NCBI GenBank assembly: GCA_001801685.1
Contig: MGYJ01000041.1
Coordinates: 1 to 64,000 of the forward strand
DNA length: 64,000 nucleotides
Direction: 5' to 3'
From: Gammaproteobacteria bacterium RIFCSPHIGHO2_12_FULL_63_22
Lineage (GTDB): Bacteria > Pseudomonadota > Gammaproteobacteria > Xanthomonadales > Xanthomonadaceae
Numbering within the stretch: position 1 is the stretch's first letter; each line of letters opens with the position of its first letter. The position numbers were made by a program, and so were the translations under genes. The notes beneath the pieces were generated by a model. It did not search any database and was not told where the DNA came from. It saw nothing but the letters and a program-made list of their open reading frames with translations. Positions 12,710 through 21,400 of this stretch are shown here, one piece after another.

Positions 12710-15226
12710 TTAGGTGGCGCTCAAGGCTGAACTGCCCCAGTCGACCGTCGGATACTCTATCTGCAGCTCTTTGAACTCGGGCAGCTTCGTTTCCGGCAGC
12801 CTGTCGGTGAGGTGTTCTTTCCCGAACATTGCCTCCGTCATCTCCGCTTCCCGTCTCTCAACTGTCACTCTTTTCTGCTCCTTGTTGTGCGCGGCGGCCT
12901 CGGAGCGCCAAATCGGCTCGCAAAGAAGCTTGAATAGCTTGTGCTCTCCCGATCGCGAGAGCAGCGGCACGCAGTCTCTACGGAACGCCCGATACCAATT
13001 TCCACCAGCCTTGGCGTAGACAACTGCTGGGTTTATGCAGTCCTTTCTTATTTCAGTGATGTGAGTAGTTCGCAGAGCCGCATTCAGAGCCGCACCAGCG
13101 TAGGTTCCCTCGACCAGACGAATCCCACGCGACCGCTCTATCGTGCGCGGAACTTCTATTTCAGTTGAGGTCAGCACTCGGAACGCATCGTTGAACTCGC
13201 AACGAATGCCTCCCTCGCCCGCAAGATCAGTTAGGTACTCACGCAAGTCTGCCGGGCTCATTTTGTCGTTGCCAACCCGAGTGCTTGCAAACTCGCTGTA
13301 GAAGTACCCCTCAAATTGCCGTACGACGTGTTCGAAACCTTTGATGGCAGTCTTTCTACTCTTCATGCGGCCGTCCTTGGCCCGCCCCATCTGGTCGGGC
13401 AATGTGCTGCCGGGTCCTCTATGCGCTACGAAATGGTTTACCCGACCGATCAGATTCTCGGCCAAGCCGTTATAGCGGCTTCCGCCCGTCGGCGGCCAGC
13501 GGAGTTCAATTCCGAAGTGCTCCGCGAACTTCGAGATCCAGCTGCCCGTGTTTTCAGGTCCGCGGTCCAGTTGGATGCAGCGTGGCAAGAAGCCATGGCG
13601 CCAGACGAATTCGCGCATCAGGATGGCGAGCCCGTCCGTTCTCGCCGGGCCAAACATTAGGGCGTGCGCCATCGGATAGCCTGATGCCCCGTCCACGGCT
13701 GCATAGAACCTAGGGACGGAGGAAGGAAAGAGGGTGAGGATGTTTGCCGCGATGCGCTGGTCGAAGTTCGACGAGTCGATAATCAGCGTGTGACCAAAGA
13801 GGATGCTTGGCAGACTGCAGCGGCTTCCATCGGTTCGTGCCCTCTCCTTCTGGTACTGCCGAATACCGTCGACGATGAGTGTGCGGCGCGTCTGGTCTGT
13901 CTTGCGGATCTCCCTGTTGAGCGTGCTTTCGTGTGGAACATCGACGCCGTCAGCCTTGCAAAGTCCTCCCAGCGCCAGCCAAGCCTCAAAGCGGTCTGGA
14001 AATTCTCCACCGTTCCAACGCTCAACGACCTTTGCTAGTGCCGTCAACTGCTTTTCCACCAGTCGACGATCACGATTACCGCACTCGTCTTGACGGGATA
14101 GGCAGGCTTCGATCGGGCTAGTTCCACTGGCTATCGCAGCAAACACCAACTTCGCCAAGTCACTCATCCGCCTAGTGGGAGGCTCCTCGCCGCGGGCGAT
14201 TCTCTGAAGCCGATCCCACCTTTTCTTGGCAATTTCGACGTGCTCCGCCTTGGCTAACAGTATCCGGTCACTAATTCGAAGTTCCGCTGTTTCCGCCAGG
14301 TGGGAGCTCCAGAGTTCAGCGTCAACTACATCTCTATGCCCGCCCGCACTGAACAGCAGAAATGTGTCCACGTCCCCCATGGAGATAATTCTCTCCAAGC
14401 CGAAGGCGCTGCCTTCCGCGAGCATTTTTGCCGCCGAGCGAATGCTGAAGCCGGGAACGAGCTCGGAGATTTCTTCGATCGTCAACGGCCTGTCGCGAAG
14501 CGCGGCAGTTGCGGCACGGCGCAAGCTCTTGTCGGCGTCCGCATCTTCCGACCTGAGTTCGGCGTTGATGAGCTCGGCGTTCTGGAGCTCCACTGAGAAC
14601 AGTCGACCGACGGAGTAGACCTCCGCCTCGATTCCGAGTCGCTTGGCAAACCCGACGTGCGCAGTATTGATCCAGGCATCGCCTTGACGCTTCCACACGT
14701 CTTCCTTCTTTTGAGCGAGCTTCTCGAGCGCCTCCTCGGTCTTGCACTCGACAAGCACGATACGATTCTTGTAAAAGACCAGAAAGTCCAACGTTGGGTT
14801 TGAGACGTGCTGGCCTGTGCGCCCGGTGGGCACGCGCCGGCACTTGACCTGTGTTACGTACCCTATGACGTTCTGGTTGCGTTCTATCGAATAATGGAAG
14901 AGGCGCTCAACAGTATGGCTCTCCAGCCACCTTGGTCCGCCGTTCTTGCGGGACTGTACGCGGGTAATGAGGTTGTCGAGTGCGCCCTTGCCTGGCTTTC
15001 GCGTTGGCGCTTCAAGCACCATTTCTTCGATGGCGTCGATTTGACTCTCGCTGAGCCCGAGCGCCTCGTAGACAGGGTTCCGAAGCTCTCGGCTGAAAGT
15101 TTCTGGGCGTGGCGGTTGCGGTAGTCCGTCGCCGGCGGCGCGCAACGCTTTGCCAAGAGCTTGCGCGACCGCTTCGCTTATCGCGGTCGGGGTTCCGACG
15201 GGCAAGTCTAGAGTTGAGTCAAGCAT
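12710..15226 (-). CDS. tnsAB: TnsA-TnsB fusion transposase (Tn7-like)
   Basis: 838 residues. The N-terminal part is a TnsA-like restriction-fold endonuclease with an E-x(n)-D-x(12)-E-x-K pattern: ESHTVERLFHYSIE, then PTLDFLVF and VLVECKTEE (D147, E160, K162). A winged-helix-rich middle follows. The C-terminal retroviral-integrase-type domain has D484 (HTLIIDSSNF), D554 (CIQLDRGPEN) and E590 (RYNGLAENLIG), with the D-to-E gap of 35 residues typical of DD(35)E transposases. TnsA cuts the 5' and TnsB the 3' strand at the element ends, so a fusion predicts cut-and-paste movement. I chose ATG 15226, with GAGG about 10 nt upstream. An alternative GTG at 15322 would add 32 residues without homology and lies in the predicted antisense-RNA region. 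Confidence 0.87.
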   Translation of the reverse strand: MLDSTLDLPVGTPTAISEAVAQALGKALRAAGDGLPQPPRPETFSRELRNPVYEALGLSESQIDAIEEMVLEAPTRKPGKGALDNLITRVQSRKNGGPRWLESHTVERLFHYSIERNQNVIGYVTQVKCRRVPTGRTGQHVSNPTLDFLVFYKNRIVLVECKTEEALEKLAQKKEDVWKRQGDAWINTAHVGFAKRLGIEAEVYSVGRLFSVELQNAELINAELRSEDADADKSLRRAATAALRDRPLTIEEISELVPGFSIRSAAKMLAEGSAFGLERIISMGDVDTFLLFSAGGHRDVVDAELWSSHLAETAELRISDRILLAKAEHVEIAKKRWDRLQRIARGEEPPTRRMSDLAKLVFAAIASGTSPIEACLSRQDECGNRDRRLVEKQLTALAKVVERWNGGEFPDRFEAWLALGGLCKADGVDVPHESTLNREIRKTDQTRRTLIVDGIRQYQKERARTDGSRCSLPSILFGHTLIIDSSNFDQRIAANILTLFPSSVPRFYAAVDGASGYPMAHALMFGPARTDGLAILMREFVWRHGFLPRCIQLDRGPENTGSWISKFAEHFGIELRWPPTGGSRYNGLAENLIGRVNHFVAHRGPGSTLPDQMGRAKDGRMKSRKTAIKGFEHVVRQFEGYFYSEFASTRVGNDKMSPADLREYLTDLAGEGGIRCEFNDAFRVLTSTEIEVPRTIERSRGIRLVEGTYAGAALNAALRTTHITEIRKDCINPAVVYAKAGGNWYRAFRRDCVPLLSRSGEHKLFKLLCEPIWRSEAAAHNKEQKRVTVERREAEMTEAMFGKEHLTDRLPETKLPEFKELQIEYPTVDWGSSALSAT

Positions 15227-15283
15227 AGAGAGCGGCCTCAGTTCGGCACTGTCCGGATTAGTTCGGGACAATGAAGGGACGAC

Positions 15284-15311
15284 TTGACATGTCGGCCCGC
15301 CGCCGTAGACT
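15284..15311 (+). promoter_or_regulatory. Strong sigma-70 promoter divergent to tnsAB
   Basis: TTGACA (15284-15289), a 16-bp spacer, then TAGACT (15306-15311), on the strand opposite to tnsAB. No credible protein-coding gene follows; a terminator lies about 75 bp downstream. Start of transcription is expected near 15318. Confidence 0.55.
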
Positions 15312-15317
15312 CGCTCT

Positions 15318-15397
15318 GTCACTCTCCAATGACGAGATGCGGATCCCGGAAACGGCCCGTTCGCAATGCCGGCGCCCTAGGGCGCCGGTTTTGTTTT
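15318..15397 (+). ncRNA. Predicted ~80-nt RNA antisense to the tnsAB leader
   Basis: It is bounded by a near-consensus promoter (15284-15311) and a perfect hairpin terminator with a U-rich tract (15369-15397). No start codon with a ribosome site gives a meaningful product. It is complementary to the tnsAB 5' leader and to the region of the alternative tnsAB start at 15322, so it could limit transposase synthesis, as antisense RNAs do for other transposons (for example IS10 RNA-OUT). Prediction only. Confidence 0.4.
15369..15397 (+). terminator. Rho-independent terminator
   Basis: The 20-bp perfect palindrome CCGGCGCCCTAGGGCGCCGG (15369-15388) is followed by TTTTGTTTT (15389-15397). The U-tract is only on the plus strand, so it terminates plus-strand transcription. 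On the minus strand the same stem is followed by CATTGCG, and read-through from the small HTH gene into tnsAB would be possible. Confidence 0.75.
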
Positions 15398-15413
15398 CTG
15401 GGATCGAATCAGC

Positions 15414-15647
15414 TCACGCGGGGTTCTCCTGGCTCTTTTGACCTTGGGATTCGATCCACTCGGCCACGTCTTCAACGCGAGCAAAGCGCCCTCTGCGCCC
15501 CTCGATACGGAAGACTTCGAATCCGAGTCGGCCTCTTTGCACCGCCACCCGCAACGCATCGGTGTTCTTAAATCCTGCCAACTTTGCAAGGTCCCGGCCA
15601 GATACCAGGAGCCCATAGGCCTCAATCAATCTTGCCGTGGTGGACAT
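15414..15647 (-). CDS. Small HTH DNA-binding protein upstream of tnsAB
   Basis: 77 residues from ATG 15647, with GGAG about 7 nt upstream; a longer start at 15707 would run into the divergent gene's promoter. The segment GRDLAKLAGFKNTDALRVAVQRG looks like an AlpA/excisionase or MerR-like winged helix. It is followed by FEVFRIEGRRGRFARVEDVAEWI, the usual wing plus closing helix. Such proteins are transcription regulators or recombination directionality factors. It lies just upstream of tnsAB on the same strand and is divergent from the gene at 15714, with a perfect TAAGTACTTA palindrome between them. A regulator of the transposition operon is the most natural reading; this is inferred from position. 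Confidence 0.7.
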   Translation of the reverse strand: MSTTARLIEAYGLLVSGRDLAKLAGFKNTDALRVAVQRGRLGFEVFRIEGRRGRFARVEDVAEWIESQGQKSQENPA

Positions 15648-15681
15648 TTGCGGACTCCGGGTCTGTTCGGTTGTGTCACGA

Positions 15682-15691
15682 TAAGTACTTA
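15682..15691. promoter_or_regulatory. Palindrome between divergent genes (candidate operator)
   Basis: TAAGTACTTA, a perfect 10-bp palindrome in the 66-bp gap between the HTH gene (start 15647) and the gene starting at 15714. Its placement suits an operator for the small HTH protein. Only one copy is seen, so the claim is weak. Confidence 0.3.
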
Positions 15692-15713
15692 CGACTGGCC
15701 ATGCCACGGGAAA

Positions 15714-16730
15714 ATGTCCAAACAGATTTTTCCAGAAGTCCCAACGAGCAGCGGCGACTCGGCTCTTCTGAGGCAGGCCAACCTCCTCTACCGTGAGCTG
15801 AGCTCTGCCGCAGTGGACGTAGAGTTGGCACGAATAGCGCGAACCTGGGATGTGGACGAAGTGGAGATGTACGTAGAGCGGCGGCGGACTGGCTTATCTC
15901 ACTCCGCTGCGTTGTCCGAAAGGCGCGAGCGAGGAAGAGCCCGGCGAGGCAAGAAGACGTTCCACTCTATTCGGAGCGGAGGCACATTGAAGCCTGGTCA
16001 TGCAGCTCGACTACAGGCGCTTTTCCCGCGCTCGAATATTTCACTCTGGTTTTCCCACCCTCTGGCCCGAGTGCTGTGCGATCCCTCGCTGAATGCCGAT
16101 TGGCTGATAGGGCATCTTCGTACGTTGCCAATCGGAAGGGTGCGAAGCGCTGTTTGGGAGGGCGCACCCGTGCAGGCGAGAGGAGTTAGAACTCTTCGGC
16201 TCATACCGTGGAAGCCGCAGCTGCGCTCTTCGCTAGATCGAATTGGTACACCGCTCTCGCTCTTTGCACTTCTAACGCGGTTGAGACTGGAACAGCTGCT
16301 CGGCAATTTCGATGGAGGCTTCGAGGCGACGCAAATTGCGTGGAGGTTGTTACCTAGGGCTATTGCGCGTTGTCGCCACCTACTCGTTTCTATGGACGCC
16401 TTGATCGTTTCCCTCGATTTTTTCTTAAGCTGGCAGCCGTACGCCGATGCCCGACTCTACGAGCTGCTTCACGGCTTAGACGGCTCGATTGGTCGTCGCG
16501 AGGCTACCTTGGAATGCCAACGCATTTGGCGAGCTGATTCGTCAGTTCCGCGAGATGTGAAGCTACTTCGAAAGAGCTACTTGCGACCAGAACTTGTACC
16601 CGACAGTTCTTGCGAATCTACTGTCTGGGATCTGTTTTGTGCAGCCGCGTCGTATGAAGAAGAAGGCGTTAGCAACTCGGCTAACGCTGCGTGTGAGCAG
16701 TGGGAGCGGTTCTCATATGGCAATTTTTGA
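15714..16730 (+). CDS. Unrecognised island protein, 338 aa
   Basis: I do not recognise this protein. From ATG 15714 (GGGA just upstream) it has an N-terminal helical region with an HTH-like run (SSAAVDVELARIARTWDVDEVEMYVERRRTGLSHSAALSER). A strongly basic stretch follows (RRERGRARRGKKTF), then a Leu/Trp/Arg-rich body without an obvious catalytic motif (SNISLWFSHPLARVLCDPS, LLTRLRLEQLLGNF). The acidic C-terminus ends in an aromatic tail. The basic segment hints at nucleic-acid binding. It is divergent from the small HTH gene and close to the transposition operon. Such neighbours in Tn7-like elements are usually cargo, often defence genes. Composition fits the island, not the core genome. Confidence 0.6.
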   Translation: MSKQIFPEVPTSSGDSALLRQANLLYRELSSAAVDVELARIARTWDVDEVEMYVERRRTGLSHSAALSERRERGRARRGKKTFHSIRSGGTLKPGHAARLQALFPRSNISLWFSHPLARVLCDPSLNADWLIGHLRTLPIGRVRSAVWEGAPVQARGVRTLRLIPWKPQLRSSLDRIGTPLSLFALLTRLRLEQLLGNFDGGFEATQIAWRLLPRAIARCRHLLVSMDALIVSLDFFLSWQPYADARLYELLHGLDGSIGRREATLECQRIWRADSSVPRDVKLLRKSYLRPELVPDSSCESTVWDLFCAAASYEEEGVSNSANAACEQWERFSYGNF

Positions 16731-17094
16731 GGTCGGGCGGCATCGATTGGCTGCGGTAGCGGTACGATAAGCGTCTTGGTAGGAACGTGGCTAGGAACTA
16801 CGGCGCCTCCAAATGCTGGCGAACCTCGCTCATTCCTTGGGTGCCGCTGAGCAATGAATGGTCAAGCGCGCTCTTTCCGAGGACCGCGTTGTCACGGCGG
16901 ATCCACGTTGTTATCGATGGCGCCAAGGCTTCCTACCATTTACCTAGGCTAGGCCATATCCGAACGATCCGATGAATGGAAGCGGCACCACTTTTCAGCC
17001 TGGAGGCTGTCGTTGACATCTGTTCGCGCTACCATCTTGGCCACACCCACCATATCGGTGGCCAGAAGCAACGCAAACAGGTCGGCCAAGGCAC
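16731..17094. other. Gene-poor gap, 364 bp
   Basis: No intact gene is seen. It contains a short minus-strand coding remnant (see 16798-16940), a TTGACA hexamer at about 17013 and a small CCACC...GGTGG hairpin at about 17047-17062 shortly before the TPR lipoprotein gene. These may form that gene's promoter region. No repeated transposon-end motifs were recognised. Confidence 0.4.
16798..16940 (-). pseudogene. Possible ankyrin-repeat C-terminal remnant
   Basis: The minus strand encodes a run ending in a TAG at 16798-16800 that reads ...DNAVLGKSALDHSLLSG followed by TQGMSEVRQHLEAP. This has the look of a degenerate ankyrin repeat (the 'G-x-SALDHSLL-x-G' turn-helix pattern). Upstream the plausible reading frame shifts (LGAIDNNVDP lies in another frame) and no start is present. 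If real it is a decayed 3' end left by an earlier rearrangement. The evidence is a short match by eye only. Confidence 0.25.
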
Positions 17095-17961
17095 ATGTAC
17101 GCAAGACGCAGAATTGCCCACGTAGCGACAATTTCGATGATGATTCTGGCTGGGTGTGGGAATCGACAAACAGAGGCGAACGAGCGGGCAGCCTGCGAGG
17201 GAAAGGACGCCACGCCGAAAGAGTCGATCAATGCATGTACCAAAATCATTTCGAGCAAGGACCCGGACACCGAAACACTCTCCTATGCCTATCTTTACCG
17301 CGGCATTTCGTACGATCACCTTGGACGCGCTGGCGAGGCCAAAGCAGATTTTGAGCAATCCCTTCGGATGCTCCCAAACAATGCGCTCGCCGCAACAAAT
17401 CTGGGGGCGCTCCATGGGAAGGAAGGCCGCTTCACGGTAGCGATGCAATACTTGGACAGGGCGATTCAACTCGACGAGTCCAATCCCTTCGCCTGGAGAA
17501 ATCGTGCCATTGCTTTGGAGCGGTTAGGCAACTTCCCCAAAGCGTTGGAAGATATCAATCGCGCCGTTGCACTAGACGGGGCAGATCATCTGGCTGTGGC
17601 GGAGCGCTGTTGGCTGAATGCGGTGACCAACCAAAAGCTTGATCAGGCGCTTTCCGATTGCAATCTGGCGTTAGCAACCCAGCCGGAATCTTCAAACATT
17701 CTCAATAGCCGCGGACTGGTCTATTTTCGCAGGAAGCAATTTCCAGAGTCTATTTTGGACTACGACGCCGCTATACGTGGGGATCCCAGTGAACCTTCAT
17801 CGTTTCTAGTTCGCGGATATGCCAAGCGAGCGATGGGCTTGGACGAGGAAGGCGCTGCCGACATCGACAAAGCAGCTCAACTCTCAAGTGAAGTCTCGTC
17901 GTTCTACGCAACAATTGGTGTGCCCGACGAAGTGCAGTCAGTCCCTCCTGGTTCGAGATAG
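17095..17961 (+). CDS. TPR-repeat lipoprotein
   Basis: 288 residues. The N-terminus is a lipoprotein signal: basic start MYARRR, a hydrophobic core, then the lipobox LAGC at about residues 18-21, so export and lipid anchoring are expected. The rest (about 60-270) is built of tetratricopeptide repeats: YAYLYRGISYDHLGRAGEAKADF, NPFAWRNRAIALERLGNFPKALEDI, and ILNSRGLVYFRRKQFPESILDYDAAI. TPR arrays are protein-protein scaffolds. AAGG lies 6 nt before ATG 17095. It is followed by a bidirectional terminator and the convergent RHS-partner gene. Its partner is unknown; the gene may be a passenger of the island. Confidence 0.85.
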   Translation: MYARRRIAHVATISMMILAGCGNRQTEANERAACEGKDATPKESINACTKIISSKDPDTETLSYAYLYRGISYDHLGRAGEAKADFEQSLRMLPNNALAATNLGALHGKEGRFTVAMQYLDRAIQLDESNPFAWRNRAIALERLGNFPKALEDINRAVALDGADHLAVAERCWLNAVTNQKLDQALSDCNLALATQPESSNILNSRGLVYFRRKQFPESILDYDAAIRGDPSEPSSFLVRGYAKRAMGLDEEGAADIDKAAQLSSEVSSFYATIGVPDEVQSVPPGSR

Positions 17962-18032
17962 CAAACCTAGCTGACTGATATGCAGCGAGTCACACTGCAT
18001 ACCGTCATCAAAGTCTCGCGCGCCTGCAAAAT

Positions 18033-18056
18033 GGGCAGGCAGTGCTCTGCCTGCCC
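18033..18056. terminator. Bidirectional intrinsic terminator
   Basis: GGGCAGGCAG (18033-18042), loop TGCT, CTGCCTGCCC (18047-18056): a perfect 10-bp stem. It is followed by TTTC on the plus strand and ATTTTG on the minus strand. It sits between the TPR gene (ends 17961) and the oppositely oriented gene ending at 18063, so it can serve both. Confidence 0.85.
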
Positions 18057-18062
18057 TTTCGA

Positions 18063-18437
18063 CTAGTGCTCTCTGGAGATCGCAATTTGACTAGAGTGCC
18101 GCATCTTTAGCTTAACGTCTGCCAAAAAGGCGTGCGGTTCTACCGGAGTTATCACAACCCTGGTGAATAGTGCATGTTTGCGAGAAATCAATACTGCCCA
18201 TTTTGTTATGCGATTTCCGAATCGTAGGGCTCCGAACCCGAAGGGGAAGCCCCAGGCGCTTACCACGGCAATGTCATTGATGTCGGAAATCGGGATTCTC
18301 AGAATCGGAAATCGCTTCAGCAACACAATTTGAACCTCTTCACCATGAAGTCGATAGTCATAGATTGGCCGAAGCGCATATAGAACCCCCAGGAACCCAA
18401 CCAAAGCAGCGATCTGGAGAATGAGAGTCAGGCTCAT
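18063..18437 (-). CDS. Small membrane protein downstream of RHS gene (candidate immunity protein)
   Basis: 124 residues. One N-terminal hydrophobic helix ([20 protein letters not shown], about 3-22) precedes a beta-rich domain reminiscent of bacterial PH-like domains ([29 protein letters not shown]...[17 protein letters not shown]). It therefore appears to be membrane-anchored with a small folded domain. ATG overlaps the RHS stop by 4 bp (18434-18437), so the two are translationally coupled. A small gene in that position next to an RHS protein is the classical place for a cognate immunity protein, but no known immunity family is recognised and the RHS tip is not an obvious toxin. Confidence 0.7.
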   Translation of the reverse strand: MSLTLILQIAALVGFLGVLYALRPIYDYRLHGEEVQIVLLKRFPILRIPISDINDIAVVSAWGFPFGFGALRFGNRITKWAVLISRKHALFTRVVITPVEPHAFLADVKLKMRHSSQIAISREH

Positions 18438-21400
18438 GGGCCGGTAGATACAGTCTGCGTTGGATATTGGCTAAGACTACCTCCAGTACCCGGACCGAAG
18501 GTGAAGGACACCAGCCAGATTGGCCCGGCTGTTGAAATATTGAGTGAGAACCCCTTGGTGACGAAGCCAATGTTCGCGGAGAGGGTGTTTGACATACCTT
18601 CTAACTCGGTAGGGCAGGTCGCGTTGGTCAGAAACCCGCCACCGCCGACACCCGCGAAGGCGCCGAGAACGGTGTTCTTCTTCATATCCCCAGCAGGTGC
18701 CGACCACTGCGTGCCCTTCGTGGGCCCCTTGCTGAGTACGCCTCCGCTTGCGAATCCTCCTGTGTGGTAGCCCTCTACGCCACCACCAAAAAGTCCGTAT
18801 CCCGCGGAGCCTTGGACCCCCAGCGCCAAGTGCCCTGAACCTGCCTCGGCGTTTGCGGAGACCACGAATCCGCCGCCGCCCGTGCCGGTGGGGTCGACGT
18901 ATGCGACCGGGTTGCCGAATACGTAGCCATACGTATTCGGGCCAGAATTGAGACCGATCGGGTCGCTCTGGAGGTATCGTCCAATGGTGGCGTCGTAGTC
19001 GCGATTCAGGTTGTACCAAGTGCTGGTCTCGCGGTCGAAGTACTGCCCAGGCAAACCAACATTCAGCCCCCCAAGTACATCGTTGGTAACGGTACGATCG
19101 AACGCGTAGTTCGCTGCGGCCCACACGACTGTACGACTTGAATTGGTGACTACTTCAGGCCGACCAAGTTGGTCGCTGTGGACGTAGTAGAGAGCGCTGG
19201 CTCGAATAAACCCAAATATCTCGTTGCCTCCCCAGACATAGTCGGTCCATGATCCGCCGACGGTCAGCTCAGCAATGAGTCGACCATCCTGGGTATAGAT
19301 AAAACGCGAGACGCCGTAGGGCCCCGACTTCTGGACTCGATGGCCGAGGCCATTGACCTGATAGGAGGTCGTCTGGCCCGATCGAGTACTCGTATCAACA
19401 CGTCCAAAGGCGTCATAGTGCATTCCAACCGCCACGCCATCAGCGCCGATGGCGCCAATGACGTTTCCATTGGAATCGTATGTCCAAGCGCGAGACGCAA
19501 CGCCCGACTCAACTTTGTTCAGCAACCGATTGCTCGAGGCCGCGTAGTTGAGAGTCGATGTTAAACCAGCTTTCGTATAGCCAGTGCGGTTGCTCACACC
19601 ATCAAATCCGAAGCCTTCTCCGACGCCGTCTCCGCGGCCCGCCCCTGTTAGCCTGCCTACGGCGTCGTATGTGAAGCTCTGAGTGAGACTGCTTGACCGA
19701 CCGTTGGCGATTCCGACTATCTTGTCTCGAGAGTCCCAAGTGTAGGTGAGGCTCTGGATGGTGGCGCCCCCTCCAATGGAAATCGAGCTAGTAAGTCTCG
19801 CGTCATTGTCGTAGTTAACTGTCCGCACAACGCCATTGCCATAGCGAAGCGAGCTTAACTGCCCTGTGGGCTGAAGCGATACCGCGTCAACAACACTCTG
19901 AATTGAGCCTCCAATGTTCGCGCTTACCGAGCTAAGCGAACCGATACCATACGTGTAGCTGATCGACCTCCCATCGGGAAAGACGATGCCCGCAATCCAA
20001 TCTCGGGGCGCATAGCTAAAGGCGGTGGTGTAGTCAACATTGCCAATTCGATTGATCTGCTGCGTGACTGACCCAGTTGAGTTGTAGGCGTACGACGTAA
20101 TCCCAGTCGAGTCGGTCACACTACAGAGTCGACCACGCCCGTTGGAGCATGTGTCATAGGCGTAGCTCTGGACTGCGGAACCTGACTGCTGGCTGAGGAC
20201 GCGTCCAAGTGTGTCGTACGTATATATGATCTGGGAAAGATCGCCCTTCGTCATGCTGGATCGGCGACCATACTGATCGTATGCGTAGGTGAATACACCG
20301 ATGTCCGGACTTTGCATTCGCCAAACTTGGCCGAACCCGTCCACAGAATAGGCCGTCGTCAAGCCTCGCTGATCAGTCAACGTCGATATTTGGCCAGCTA
20401 GGTCGTAACCGACGCGAAGCGTTCCCGCGGCGTCGGATATCGAGGCAAGTCTGTTTTGGCCATCGTAGTTAAACGTGGTGACGTTACCGAGGGAGTCTGT
20501 TGCCGAAGTGACGTAGCCACTCGCATCATACCCGTAGCGCACGTTTTGCGCATGGTTTCCTCGACTTGCCTTTTTCCTTCCAAGCTCGTCGTAGTCTGTG
20601 AAATACGACGCGACCCCGGAGGTTGAGCCGCCCCTTACAACCTTGTTCCTGTACTCGTCAAAGAAGGCGAAAGCGTATTTTCGATTGACTGTGCCCTGGA
20701 CAGCGTTGCTCGCCACGTCATAGGCCAGAGTCCACTTCTTTTCCAGGCTTTCTTCAAAATTCTCTGGATCCGGGTCCGATATCTCCTCGGGCACCGTGAT
20801 TGAAGTCAAGCGGTTCGCGGAATCGTATCCGAACTGCTGCGACTCGCCAGAGGCATTGGAAGCGGTCAAAACTCGACCCTGGACGTCGTAGGTTCTCCAG
20901 TCCGTCCAAACTCGGCCGTCAGAGGAATAAGTTTCCAAAGTCGGCCGACCTCGCGAATCGAACTGGAAGTCGACTGCAGCGCCATTGATATCGACTGACC
21001 GGGATGGAAGCCCCAAGCCATTGTGACCGCTGTAAGTCACTAGGTTACCGAGTGCATTAGCAACTCGGATCAGGTCGCCTGTGGAATTGAAATACTGTGT
21101 AGTGGCGTCTCCGGTACCCGGAAGCGGCCCGTCCACGGTAAAGCTAGAGGGAATCCCGTTAGCGTGTGGAGACCCATAGCTGATGTTGGTCACGTGCGTT
21201 TGGTTTGCGACGCCGACCGGCGAGAGATTGGTCACAGTCTCTGTCACAACACGACCAAATCCGTCATAGCTATACGATGTTGACTTTACGCCGCTTACGG
21301 TAGAACTCACAACTCGATCCAAAGCTTCGTTCCACTGCAAGAGCACAGTTGTCGCGCCAGCCGAGCCAGAGCCACGAACAATTCGCGTCAGATGACCACT

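Noticed and set aside
10328-17094. CRISPR array or Cas genes linked to the Tn7-like operon
   Set aside because: I looked for regularly spaced 25-40 bp repeats and Cas-like proteins around tnsAB-tniQ and found none in the window.
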